From: a bacterium
GTDB taxonomy: Bacteria; Patescibacteriota; Minisyncoccia; UBA6257; UBA9933
NCBI GenBank assembly: GCA_021817915.1
Contig: JAKAFV010000001.1
Location: forward strand, 1-14,736
Length of the DNA: 14,736 bases
Direction: 5' to 3'
The translations under genes and the position numbers were made by a program. The notes under the pieces were generated by a model. It was not told where the DNA came from and made no database searches. It saw only the letters and a program-made list of their open reading frames with translations. Shown here piece after piece: positions 5,424-12,901 of this stretch; position 1 is the first letter of the stretch; every line of letters starts with the position of its first letter.

Positions 5424-6182
5424 ATGAGCGAGTATTATAATTCTAGGCGCGCGAAAAATCTTTATGAGCCCAATTCTCGGGAGCCGTTTAAATTATCGCG
5501 TTCCAAAATAGATTTATTTTTTAGCTGTCCAAGGTGTTTTTATTTAGACCGCCGGCTTGGAGTCGGGCGTCCGCCGGGATTCCCGTTCTCTTTAAATTCC
5601 GCCGTTGATAAGCTTTTGAAAATGGAGTTTGATATTCACCGCGCCAATGGCACGAAGCACCCGTTGATTGAAAAATATGGCGTGGACGCGCGGCCTGTTT
5701 CGCATGAAGACTTGGAAAAGTGGCGGCACAATTTTACCGGCATTCAATATTTGCACAAGCCGACGAACTTTTTGATAACCGGCGCCATAGACGACCTTTG
5801 GCAAAACTCAAAAAAGGAATACATAATTGTTGATTATAAAGCTACTTCAAAAGACGAAGAAATTACCGAACTCAACAAAGATTGGCAAGACGGATATAAA
5901 AGGCAGATGGAGATTTATCAGTGGCTGTTCCGCCAAAATGGATTTAAAGTTTCAGATACTGGATATTTTGTTTATTGCAATGGCAAAACCGACCGCCAGG
6001 CGTTTGATGCCAAGCTGGAATTTGACATTACTTTAATTCCATATACGGGCAGTGATAATTGGGTTGAAAGGGTTATTTTAGACGCGCATAAATGTTTGAA
6101 CGCTAATACAATTCCTGAGGCGGGCGCGGATTGCGATTATTGCGATTATGTTAAAGCGGTAAATTTAGAAAAAAAATCATAA
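5424..6182 (+). CDS. PD-(D/E)XK nuclease family protein, Cas4/RecB-like, with paired cysteines
   Basis: A 252-aa protein with the core motifs of RecB/Cas4-type exonucleases. D123 lies in GAIDDLW, the D137-Y-K139 motif lies in IIVDYKAT, and Q161-xxx-Y165 (QMEIY) is the conserved helix motif of the RecB/Cas4 branch. Cysteines C35 and C38 (SCPRCFYLDRR) near the N-terminus and C237 and C240 (CDYCDY) near the C-terminus match the arrangement that holds a 4Fe-4S cluster in Cas4 and AddB. It probably cuts or resects DNA in a metal-dependent way. There is no cas gene, helicase or CRISPR array in the window, so this is a stand-alone protein, as is common in CPR genomes. The SD is absent or weak. The next gene starts 8 nt after the stop, so the two may be co-transcribed. 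Confidence 0.85.
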   Translation: MSEYYNSRRAKNLYEPNSREPFKLSRSKIDLFFSCPRCFYLDRRLGVGRPPGFPFSLNSAVDKLLKMEFDIHRANGTKHPLIEKYGVDARPVSHEDLEKWRHNFTGIQYLHKPTNFLITGAIDDLWQNSKKEYIIVDYKATSKDEEITELNKDWQDGYKRQMEIYQWLFRQNGFKVSDTGYFVYCNGKTDRQAFDAKLEFDITLIPYTGSDNWVERVILDAHKCLNANTIPEAGADCDYCDYVKAVNLEKKS

Positions 6183-6189
6183 TAAAAAT

Positions 6190-6693
6190 ATGATATTAAC
6201 AACTCACGCGATTGTCGGAGCGGCAGCCGGAAGACTTTTTTCAGACCCATTTGTGGCTTTTTCCGCGGGTTTTGCCAGCCATTTTATAATAGATGCCATT
6301 CCGCACTGGGCGTATAATTTAAAATCGCGGGCAAGGAACGAAAAAGAGCCGTTAAACGATGATATAGAAATCGGTAAAAAATTTGTCGGCGATTTGGCGC
6401 GCATCGGGCTGGATTTTATTGTTGGCATTTTCGCCGCGATTTTTATTTTTCAAGGCGAAGACGGTTTTATGAGTTTGTCGGTAAATTTATTATCGGGCGT
6501 GGCCGGAGGAATTATTCCCGATTTTATGCAATTTCTTTATTTTAAAATCCGCCAGGAGCCTTTTATCGCCGTCCAAAAACTGCACATTTATGTCCATCAG
6601 GGCATAGGGGAAATTCCGGCGTTGCCTTACGGATTAATATCTCAAGTCGTCGTTATCGCCGCCGCGATTTTAATATCAAAAGCGATTTTTTAG
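6190..6693 (+). CDS. Membrane protein with His/Asp motifs, YdjM/DUF457-like
   Basis: A 167-aa protein with hydrophobic segments at both ends and in the middle (about residues 5-32, 72-88, 98-118 and 148-165). Conserved-looking polar residues sit at membrane edges: H6 in TTHAIVGAA, H31 and D35 in SHFIIDAIPHW with H39, D111 in IIPDFMQF, and H132/H136. This pattern resembles the YdjM/DUF457 family of predicted membrane-bound metal-dependent hydrolases, though the protein is divergent. Substrate is unknown. It sits between the PD-(D/E)XK nuclease gene and the yggU-like gene with gaps of 7 and 2 nt, so these three are probably one transcript. Confidence 0.6.
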   Translation: MILTTHAIVGAAAGRLFSDPFVAFSAGFASHFIIDAIPHWAYNLKSRARNEKEPLNDDIEIGKKFVGDLARIGLDFIVGIFAAIFIFQGEDGFMSLSVNLLSGVAGGIIPDFMQFLYFKIRQEPFIAVQKLHIYVHQGIGEIPALPYGLISQVVVIAAAILISKAIF

Positions 6694-6695
6694 TT

Positions 6696-6914
6696 ATGAA
6701 AATTTTCGTAAAGGCCAAGCCTGGGGCGAAAAAAGAAGAAGTTTTAAAAATAGACGAAACGCACTATGCCGTTTCCGTTAAAGCGCCGGCGACGGAGGGC
6801 AAGTCTAATAAAGCTATAATTAAAGCGCTGGCAAAGCATTTTAACGCCAGCGTTTCTTGCGTAAATATCCTCTCAGGCCGTGCTTCAAGGCAAAAAATTG
6901 TAGAGATTTTATAA
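6696..6914 (+). CDS. YggU/DUF167 (UPF0235) family protein
   Basis: A 72-aa protein that is nearly all one domain. It begins with the typical VKAKPGAKKEEV segment. Next comes the family core AVSVKAPATEGKSNKAIIKA, then a final ILSGRASRQKIVEI. Family members (E. coli YggU, human C15orf40) are small alpha/beta proteins of unknown function. Length is slightly short of the usual 75-100 aa because the protein starts right at the first strand and ends right after the last. It starts 2 nt after the preceding stop, consistent with translational coupling. Confidence 0.88.
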   Translation: MKIFVKAKPGAKKEEVLKIDETHYAVSVKAPATEGKSNKAIIKALAKHFNASVSCVNILSGRASRQKIVEIL

Positions 6915-6925
6915 TTTGATATAAT
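6898..6925 (+). promoter_or_regulatory. Promoter of tspO, predicted leaderless
   Basis: TTGTAG (6898-6903), a 16-bp spacer and consensus TATAAT (6920-6925), followed by 7 nt and the ATG at 6933. The start point should fall at or next to the ATG. A second TATAAT at 6909-6914 is less well placed. The -35 box lies in the end of the yggU-like gene. Confidence 0.55.
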
Positions 6926-6932
6926 AAGGCAA

Positions 6933-7412
6933 ATGCCTCGTATAAATAAATTCAAGCTGGGGGTTTCTATCGTTTTACCTTTGTTTGCCGGGCTTATTGG
7001 CTCTTTTTTCACGGCGCCGGCGATTGATTCTTGGTACCAATATTTAATAAAACCTTCTTTTTCTCCGCCGAATTGGATTTTCGGTCCGGTTTGGACTTTG
7101 CTTTATATTCTTATGGGAATAGCTTTTTATTTGGTTTGGCAAAGCGGATTTGAAAATAAAAAAAAGAAAATAGCGATTTTGGTTTTTGCTGTTCAGCTTG
7201 TTTTGAATTCATTGTGGTCAATTTTATTTTTCGGGCTGGAAAATCCGTTTCTGGCCTTAAATGAAATTATTTGCCTTTGGATTTTTATTTTAATAACGCT
7301 GGTTATTTTTTGGAAAATTAAAAAATCCGCCGGCTGGCTTCTGTTGCCTTATCTTGTTTGGGTTTCTTTCGCCGCGGTTTTAAATTTTTCTATTTGGCAA
7401 TTGAACTATTAA
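6933..7412 (+). CDS. tspO: TspO/MBR family membrane protein
   Basis: A 159-aa protein with five membrane helices and all the main TspO hallmarks: KPSFSPPNWIFGPVWTLLY (residues 40-58, with P41, W48 and W54), QLVLNSLWSILFF (88-100, with N92 and W95) and LPYLVWVSFAAVLNFSIW (138-155, with N151). TspO proteins bind porphyrins such as protoporphyrin IX and affect tetrapyrrole and oxidative-stress responses in bacteria. Length is family-typical (about 150-170 aa). The DUF192 gene starts 6 nt after the stop, so they are likely one transcript. CPR bacteria usually lack haem synthesis, so a bound porphyrin would have to be scavenged; that is inference. Confidence 0.95.
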   Translation: MPRINKFKLGVSIVLPLFAGLIGSFFTAPAIDSWYQYLIKPSFSPPNWIFGPVWTLLYILMGIAFYLVWQSGFENKKKKIAILVFAVQLVLNSLWSILFFGLENPFLALNEIICLWIFILITLVIFWKIKKSAGWLLLPYLVWVSFAAVLNFSIWQLNY

Positions 7413-7418
7413 TTCCGC

Positions 7419-7910
7419 ATGAAAATTAAAGTTTTTTTATTAATGATTTTATTAGTTATTATTTTTATCATCACAGCGATTGTCTTAATCGCTGTTTTTT
7501 CTTCATTCGCCGACAATAGGGCAGTTTCGGATAAGGCGGAAATTACTCCCGTCTGTTTCAATGGCCGTTGCTTCAATGCGGAAGTCGCGTCTTCTTTTTC
7601 TGCGCGGATGAAGGGTTTAATGGGCAGAGAATCTTTGGCGGAAGATGTCGGAATGATATTTTCTTTTTCAGGCGAAGACAAACATGCTTTTTGGATGAAA
7701 AATACTCTTATTCCCTTGGATATTATCTGGATAAGCAAAAATAAAGAAATTGTTTATATCGCCAAAAATGTCCAGCCTTGCAAATCTCTTATTTGTTCTT
7801 CGGTTTCTCCAGATAAACTCGCAAAATATGTTTTGGAGATAAACGGTGGAAAAGCCGATGAAATCGGCTTGAAAACGGGCGATAAAGCGGAATTTGAGTT
7901 GCGGCAATAA
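7419..7910 (+). CDS. DUF192 family exported protein
   Basis: A 163-aa protein with an N-terminal membrane segment (residues 5-29) that acts as anchor or signal peptide, so the DUF192 domain (about residues 44-160) is outside the membrane. The domain is well preserved: RMKGLMGRESL (63-73), MIFSFSGEDKHAFWMKNTLIPLDIIW (79-104; the run FWMKNTLIPLDIIW is the most typical) and YVLEINGG (137-144). Two C-x4-C pairs, C46/C51 and C121/C126, may form disulphides. The family occurs widely in exported form and its function is unknown. A promoter for the next gene lies inside the end of this one. Confidence 0.9.
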   Translation: MKIKVFLLMILLVIIFIITAIVLIAVFSSFADNRAVSDKAEITPVCFNGRCFNAEVASSFSARMKGLMGRESLAEDVGMIFSFSGEDKHAFWMKNTLIPLDIIWISKNKEIVYIAKNVQPCKSLICSSVSPDKLAKYVLEINGGKADEIGLKTGDKAEFELRQ

Positions 7911-7927
7911 GCCGGAAGTTATATAAT
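7899..7927 (+). promoter_or_regulatory. Promoter of the hemerythrin gene, predicted leaderless
   Basis: TTGCGG (7899-7904), a 17-bp spacer and consensus TATAAT (7922-7927), then only 6 nt to the ATG at 7934, with no SD. It may drive the whole run of six genes up to the terminator at 12844. Confidence 0.6.
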
Positions 7928-7933
7928 TTAGTT

Positions 7934-8353
7934 ATGGATAAATTTATTTGGAAAGAAGAAAATAGCGTGGGCGTAAAAGAGATAGATGAACAGCACAAGC
8001 ATTTTTTTGAAATCGCGAATAGTATTATTGATTTGACGGCGAAAGAAAATTTAACAAAAGAAGAAGTTGTTAAGAGTTTGCAAGAGCTTGGTGATTACGC
8101 TTTTTACCATTTAAGCACGGAAGAAAATTATTTTGACAAATTTAAATATCAAGACGCGCCTCTTCACATTAACGCGCATAACGAATACCGCGAATCTGTA
8201 AATGAATACTTTGGGAAAATGAATAGCCCAGAAGCAGATGTGAAAAAACTGGCGGAAGAAATGGCGGGATATTCCGGTAATTGGCTATTGGCGCATATTG
8301 TAGTAGTGGATAAGCAATACACGAAGTTTTTCAACGAGCACGGATTAAATTAA
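7934..8353 (+). CDS. Bacteriohemerythrin
   Basis: A 139-aa single-domain hemerythrin, a four-helix bundle that binds O2 at a di-iron site. All seven iron ligands are visible: H21 (DEQHKHFF), H59 and E63 (YHLSTEENYF), H78 and H82 (LHINAHNEY), and H121 and D126 (AHIVVVDKQY). The start IWKEENSVGVKEIDEQH is typical of the family, and length matches. Likely roles are oxygen binding or sensing, or protection of oxygen-sensitive enzymes in an anaerobic cell. The gene has its own promoter and lies 13 nt before the nucleotidyltransferase gene. Confidence 0.96.
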   Translation: MDKFIWKEENSVGVKEIDEQHKHFFEIANSIIDLTAKENLTKEEVVKSLQELGDYAFYHLSTEENYFDKFKYQDAPLHINAHNEYRESVNEYFGKMNSPEADVKKLAEEMAGYSGNWLLAHIVVVDKQYTKFFNEHGLN

Positions 8354-8366
8354 TCAATTTTCAAGC

Positions 8367-8858
8367 ATGGTAAAAAAAAATAAATCGGTTAAAAAACCGG
8401 TGGTTGTCGCCGTTAGCGGGGGATTCGACCCAATTCATATCGGGCATGTACGAATGTTTGAGGAAGCGAAAAAGCTTGGAGATAAATTAGTCGTTATTTT
8501 AAACAATGATAATTGGCTGAAGCTTAAAAAGGGGTGCGCCTTTATGCCGCAGAATCAAAGAAAAGAAATTCTGGAAGCGTTTAGGGCGGTTGATAAAGTT
8601 GTATTGACCAAGCATAAGCCTGGGACAAAAGATATAAGCATCGGCAAAGAATTGGCGGAATTAAAACCAAACATTTTTGCCAAAGGAGGCGATAGAAACG
8701 TAAAAAATATTCCAACGGTAGAAAATGCGGTTTGTGAAAAAATCGGATGTAAAATAGTTAATGGTATTGGCTACGGCGGTAAAGTCCAATCAAGTTCGTG
8801 GCTTTTAGAGAAATACGTAAATAATATAAATAATAAAAATTTAAAAAAGTCGAAGTAA
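8367..8858 (+). CDS. Cytidylyltransferase-like nucleotidyltransferase (RfaE/HldE C-terminal type)
   Basis: A 163-aa protein of the nucleotidyltransferase superfamily. Its N-terminal motif SGGFDPIHIGHVRMF (residues 17-31) contains the H24-x-G-H27 signature that binds the nucleotide triphosphate. It continues with VILNNDNWLKLKKG, RKEILEAFRAVDKVV and IFAKGGDR. The closest family I recall is the C-terminal adenylyltransferase of HldE/RfaE and FAD-synthetase-like proteins. The exact sugar or alcohol phosphate substrate cannot be read. The tail (NNINNKNLKKSK) is low complexity. It precedes the cupin gene by 24 nt. Confidence 0.85.
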   Translation: MVKKNKSVKKPVVVAVSGGFDPIHIGHVRMFEEAKKLGDKLVVILNNDNWLKLKKGCAFMPQNQRKEILEAFRAVDKVVLTKHKPGTKDISIGKELAELKPNIFAKGGDRNVKNIPTVENAVCEKIGCKIVNGIGYGGKVQSSSWLLEKYVNNINNKNLKKSK

Positions 8859-8882
8859 AATAAAGGCAAAAATTTAAAAATT

Positions 8883-9281
8883 ATGAAAGGATATTTTACA
8901 AATATAGAAAAAGACACGCTGGAAAACGGCAATTTTCGCAAGGTGTTATATACGGGAAAGCATAGCCAATTAGTATTAATGAGTTTGAAGCCAAAAGAAG
9001 AAATCGGCATGGAAACGCATACTGACAATGACCAATTTTTCCGATTTGAAAAAGGCCAGGGCAAATGCGTTATTGACGGCAATGAATACGCGTTGAGCGA
9101 CGGCGCGGTAATTATTGTTCCGGCCGGAGCGGAGCATAATATCATCAATACTTCCGACACCGATGATTTAAAACTTTATACAATTTATTCACCCGCTCAT
9201 CATAAGGATGGCATCGTGCGCGCGACCAAAGAGGAAGCGGAAGCGAACGGAGCCGATTTTGACGGCAAAACAAGCGAATGA
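8883..9281 (+). CDS. Cupin-domain protein
   Basis: A 132-aa single-domain cupin. Motif 1 is METHTDNDQFFRFEKGQG (residues 43-60), with H46 and Q51 in place of the full HxH-E set. Motif 2 is GAVIIVPAGAEHNIIN (74-89), with H85. Many cupins of this kind bind a metal through these residues, and several act in sugar modification or redox chemistry. The substrate is unknown. The TGA stop overlaps the ATG of the macA-like gene by 4 nt (ATGA at 9278-9281), so the cupin is likely made together with the exporter. Confidence 0.88.
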   Translation: MKGYFTNIEKDTLENGNFRKVLYTGKHSQLVLMSLKPKEEIGMETHTDNDQFFRFEKGQGKCVIDGNEYALSDGAVIIVPAGAEHNIINTSDTDDLKLYTIYSPAHHKDGIVRATKEEAEANGADFDGKTSE

Positions 9282-10837
9282 AAAATTTTATTAAGAAAAG
9301 AAAAATTTTAATTATAGTTGTAGCTGCTGCGATTTTGGCAGTGGGCGGTTATTTTTATTTTAACCGCGATACCGGTTCGGGCGTTGAGACTGTTGAAGCG
9401 AAAAAGGGAAATATTTTTCAAGAAGTTAGCGTTACGGGCAGCGTTAAGCCTTCGGAAAATGTCGATTTAGCTTTTGAAAATGGAGGAAAAATTTCAAAAA
9501 TTTACGCCGAAGTCGGAGACATGGTTGTTTCGGGCCAGGCGTTAATTCAACTCGATGATTCTGAGGTTTTTGCCAGCCTTGCCAGTGCAAAAGCGACTTT
9601 AAAAACCAAAGAGGCCGAACTTGACGAATTAATTCGAGGCGCTCGCGAAGAAGAAATAATAATCAGCCAGACAAAAGTTGATAACGCCCAAATCGTTTTA
9701 GACGAAGCGAAAAAAACTCTCGTTGAAAAAATAAAAAATTCCTACACAACTTCCGACGATGCTATTCGCAACAAAGCGGACAGCTTTTTTAAGACGCCGG
9801 CCATTCCCGCTCCCCAATTAAATTTTTACATTTCTGACAGTCAGTTAAAAATTGATATTGAAAATCAAAGGCTGGCGATGGAAGAAGCGTTAAATTCTTG
9901 GAGTTTGTCTTTGGCAAAAATAACAGTTGATTCAGATTTAGCATTGTATATCGCTGAGGCGAGAAATAATCTTAATAAAGCAAGCGTGTTTTTGGACAAA
10001 GCGAATTCGGCTTTGAACGGGCTTACTGCCGGCGCCAGCGTTACTCAAACTACGATAGACGGGTGGAAAACCGGAATTTCAACGGCAAGGACAAATATCA
10101 ATACGGCAATAGACAGCATTTCGACCGCTGAAACGAATTATAAAAATGCCCAAGCGGATTTGGTTTTGGCTCAGCAAGAATTAAATTTGGAAATAGCGGG
10201 CTCTACAATTGAAGAAATAAAAGCGCAAGAAGCCCAGGTTGAAAAAGCCCGCGCCGACGTTTTAACCTATCAAGTTCAAGCGGACAAAACTATTCTGCGT
10301 TCTCCAATAAGCGGAATCGTGGCTAAACAAGACGCTAAAATAGGGCAAATTGTTTCAGCAAACACCGTTACGGTTTCCGTCATAAGCGCGAATCAGTTTG
10401 AAATAGAGTCAAAAATTCCCGAGGCTGACATAGCTAAAATTAAAATTGGAGATTTAGCGAAAGTTACGCTTGATGCTTACGGCGACGGCGTTATTTTCGG
10501 CGCAAGAGCGGTTAAAATAGATCCGGCGGAAACATTTGTTGAAGGAGTCGCGACATATAAAACCACTTTTCAGTTTGAAAAAAGCGACAACAGAATAAAA
10601 TCTGGAATGACGGCAAATATAGATATCTCAACGGATAAGCGCGAAAACGTTTTAGTTATTCCGCAAAGAGCGATTATCTTTGAAGGAGCGGAAAAATTCG
10701 TAATGGCGGATAATGGAGCTTCGGGTTTTGAAAAACGGAAAATTGAAATTGGCCTTAGGGGCATTGACGGCAATGTTGAAGTTATTTCTGGCTTAGAAGA
10801 AGGGGAGAAGATTTCAGCTACAGGGCAAGTAAAATAG
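9278..10837 (+). CDS. Membrane fusion protein of a MacAB-type ABC exporter
   Basis: A 519-aa HlyD/MacA-type adaptor. A basic start and one membrane anchor (about residues 9-27) precede an outward-facing region. The first half of the lipoyl-like domain is GGKISKIYAEVGDMVVSGQA, near residues 68-90. Residues of about 100-340 are a long Ala/Glu/Lys-rich helical hairpin, with a second lipoyl half at ILRSPISGIVAKQDAKIGQI. Beta-barrel and membrane-proximal domains close the protein. E. coli MacA has 371 aa; the extra length is in the hairpin. The adaptor links the MacB-type permease encoded downstream to extracytoplasmic partners or substrate. CPR cells are thought to have no outer membrane, so there is no TolC partner; the closer functional model is Bacillus YknX. 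Confidence 0.9.
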   Translation: MKNFIKKRKILIIVVAAAILAVGGYFYFNRDTGSGVETVEAKKGNIFQEVSVTGSVKPSENVDLAFENGGKISKIYAEVGDMVVSGQALIQLDDSEVFASLASAKATLKTKEAELDELIRGAREEEIIISQTKVDNAQIVLDEAKKTLVEKIKNSYTTSDDAIRNKADSFFKTPAIPAPQLNFYISDSQLKIDIENQRLAMEEALNSWSLSLAKITVDSDLALYIAEARNNLNKASVFLDKANSALNGLTAGASVTQTTIDGWKTGISTARTNINTAIDSISTAETNYKNAQADLVLAQQELNLEIAGSTIEEIKAQEAQVEKARADVLTYQVQADKTILRSPISGIVAKQDAKIGQIVSANTVTVSVISANQFEIESKIPEADIAKIKIGDLAKVTLDAYGDGVIFGARAVKIDPAETFVEGVATYKTTFQFEKSDNRIKSGMTANIDISTDKRENVLVIPQRAIIFEGAEKFVMADNGASGFEKRKIEIGLRGIDGNVEVISGLEEGEKISATGQVK

Positions 10838-11563
10838 ATGATGCCTTTAATAGAATTAAAAAATATATCAAAATCGTACTCTGACGGCGATGTTGAAACG
10901 CCCGCGCTTTCTGATATTTCCTTTGCGATAGAGCAAGGGGAATTTGTAGCCATTATGGGCCCGAGCGGTTCGGGCAAATCCACACTGCTCCATATTTTGG
11001 GTTTTTTGGACGGCCAAACAAAAGGAGAGTATTTTTTTGGCGGAAAAAAGATGGGAGATTATTCAAAAGAGGAACTCGCCCATGTTCGAAATAAAGAAAT
11101 GGGGTTTATTTTCCAGTCGTTTAATTTGCTTCCCCGGACAACCGTGCTTGAAAATGTAAAATTGCCCCTTTTCTATTCAAAAATAAAGGAATCTTCTTGG
11201 GATAGGATTGCCATGGACGCAATTGAAATGGTGGGCTTGGCTCATCGCGCCAACCATCTTTCTTCTCAGCTTTCTGGCGGTGAAAAACAAAGAACGGCGA
11301 TAGCTCGAGCTTTGGTAAATTCTCCGCAAGTTATTTTTGCCGATGAACCGACGGGGAATTTAGATTCAAAGTCCGGCGGGCAAATTATGGAATTTTTGGA
11401 GAAATTGAACGATATGGGCCATACGATAATTTTAATTACCCATGAAACATATACCGCCGAATACAGCAAAAGAATAATCCATTTAAAAGACGGAAAAATT
11501 GAAAGCGATAAAAAAGTTGATCATGACCACAGAAGAAGGGGCAAAGACCATTTTATGAAGTAA
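10838..11563 (+). CDS. ABC transporter ATP-binding protein of MacAB/LolD type
   Basis: A 241-aa ABC ATPase. It has Walker A GPSGSGKST (residues 41-49), the Q-loop FQSFNLLP (near 92), the signature LSGGEKQ (near 143), Walker B VIFADEPTG (near 164) and the switch His in ITHE (near 200). GDYSKEELAHVRNKEMGFIF is typical of the MacB/LolD/FtsE branch. The ATG at 10838 directly follows the TAG of the adaptor gene (a second Met is at 10841), and the permease gene starts 4 nt after its stop. It powers the permease encoded by that gene from the cytoplasmic face. The tail (DHDHRRRGKDHFMK) is His/Arg-rich. Confidence 0.95.
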   Translation: MMPLIELKNISKSYSDGDVETPALSDISFAIEQGEFVAIMGPSGSGKSTLLHILGFLDGQTKGEYFFGGKKMGDYSKEELAHVRNKEMGFIFQSFNLLPRTTVLENVKLPLFYSKIKESSWDRIAMDAIEMVGLAHRANHLSSQLSGGEKQRTAIARALVNSPQVIFADEPTGNLDSKSGGQIMEFLEKLNDMGHTIILITHETYTAEYSKRIIHLKDGKIESDKKVDHDHRRRGKDHFMK

Positions 11564-11567
11564 ATTT

Positions 11568-12809
11568 ATGACAATAGGCTACACTTTTAAAACGGCCGTA
11601 ATCGGCCTTAAAACCCACAAATCCCGCTCGGCTTTGACTATTCTGGGAATTGTTATAGGCATTACGTCTATTATCTTGGTAATGTCGCTTGGCGAGGGGA
11701 TGCAGAATTTAATATTAGGCCAAATACAAGGGCAAGTCGGCTCAAGAGTGATTGAAATAGCTCCGGGCAAACAGCCGAAAGGGCCGTCTGATTTTATGTC
11801 TATGTTTTCTGATTCTTTAAAACAGAAAGACGTTGATGCACTTTCCAAAAAAGGCAACGTGCCTTATTTAAGCAGGATTATGCCTATGGTTTTCGGCAGT
11901 GAAAGCGCGGCTTACGGCAATGAAACGTATCAAGCAACTTTCTACGGCATGACCGACGCTGCTGGCAGCATGTACAATCTTGTTGTAGATAGGGGCCGGT
12001 TTTTGGCGGAAGACGACGTGAAGAGTTATGCCGACGTGGTTGTCATCGGTTCAAAAGTGAAAGAAGAGCTTTTCGCTAATAACGAAAACGTTATTGGCGA
12101 AAAAATAAAAATAAAAGGGAAAAATTTTCGGGTTATAGGGATTTTGGAAAAAAAAGGCGCTAGCCTTATAAGCTTTGACGAGGCGATGTTTGTTCCTTAT
12201 ACCACCGCCCAGCAATATATTTTGGGAATAAAATATTTCAACCACATTATAATAGAAGCCGATACTGATGAGCACGTCGAACAAACTGTTGAAGATATTA
12301 AAAGAACGTTGAGAAACACGCACGATATAACAGGTTCCGAAGAAGACGATTTTAACGTTTCCAGCCAGGCTGATGCCTTAGAAATGGTCGGGACGGTTAT
12401 GAATATAATAACTTTATTTTTAGTTGCCGTTGCCGCAATTTCGCTTTTAGTCGGCGGAGTGGGCATTATGAATATAATGCTTGTTTCCGTGACCGAGAGA
12501 ACTCGCGAGATCGGCTTGAGAAAAGCCATTGGCGCTACGGAAAAAAATATCTTGTTTCAATTTCTTTTGGAAGCGGTTATTTTAACCGGGCTGGGCGGTT
12601 TGATAGGTATTATTTTAGGCTCATCGCTTTCGGCGCTTATGGCGTTTATTTTGGGCAAAGTTCTTTCTCTGGATTGGCAATTTGCCTTTCCTTTAAGCGG
12701 GGCAATACTGGGTTTCGGAGTTGCCGCTTTAATAGGCTTGGTTTTCGGGCTTTATCCGGCCCGCCAGGCGTCTAAAAAGAGCCCGATTGAGGCATTAAGA
12801 TATGAATAG
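11568..12809 (+). CDS. MacB-type ABC transporter permease (FtsX family)
   Basis: A 413-aa permease with the MacB layout. One membrane helix (about residues 20-43, ALTILGIVIGITSIILVMSL) precedes an extracytoplasmic domain of about 230 residues, and three further helices form the FtsX domain. The strongest match is GGVGIMNIMLVSVTERTREI followed by GLRKAIGATEKNI, the hallmark of MacB and FtsX permeases; the end PARQASKKSPIEALRYE is also typical. With the ATPase and adaptor genes upstream it forms a tripartite mechanotransmission-type exporter. The substrate (antibiotic, peptide, lipid or porphyrin) cannot be told from sequence. A terminator follows at 12844. Confidence 0.94.
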   Translation: MTIGYTFKTAVIGLKTHKSRSALTILGIVIGITSIILVMSLGEGMQNLILGQIQGQVGSRVIEIAPGKQPKGPSDFMSMFSDSLKQKDVDALSKKGNVPYLSRIMPMVFGSESAAYGNETYQATFYGMTDAAGSMYNLVVDRGRFLAEDDVKSYADVVVIGSKVKEELFANNENVIGEKIKIKGKNFRVIGILEKKGASLISFDEAMFVPYTTAQQYILGIKYFNHIIIEADTDEHVEQTVEDIKRTLRNTHDITGSEEDDFNVSSQADALEMVGTVMNIITLFLVAVAAISLLVGGVGIMNIMLVSVTERTREIGLRKAIGATEKNILFQFLLEAVILTGLGGLIGIILGSSLSALMAFILGKVLSLDWQFAFPLSGAILGFGVAALIGLVFGLYPARQASKKSPIEALRYE

Positions 12810-12843
12810 CATTTTAATATTTATAAATTTTGAAATTTGATAT

Positions 12844-12878
12844 AAAAAGACTCGGTCTTACGACTCGAGTCTTTTTTT
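12844..12878. terminator. Bidirectional terminator between convergent genes
   Basis: The stem AAAAAGACTCG (12844-12854) pairs with CGAGTCTTTTT (12866-12876), with an 11-nt loop and runs of T on both strands. It serves the MacAB operon on the plus strand and the minus-strand gene at 12902-13255. Confidence 0.85.
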
Positions 12879-12901
12879 GACAGCAGAGCTGCCATTTGAA
12901 A

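Noticed and set aside
10570..10983. Minus-strand frame across the adaptor/ATPase boundary
   Set aside because: It overlaps two conserved genes in antisense, including Walker A, and has no signal of its own.
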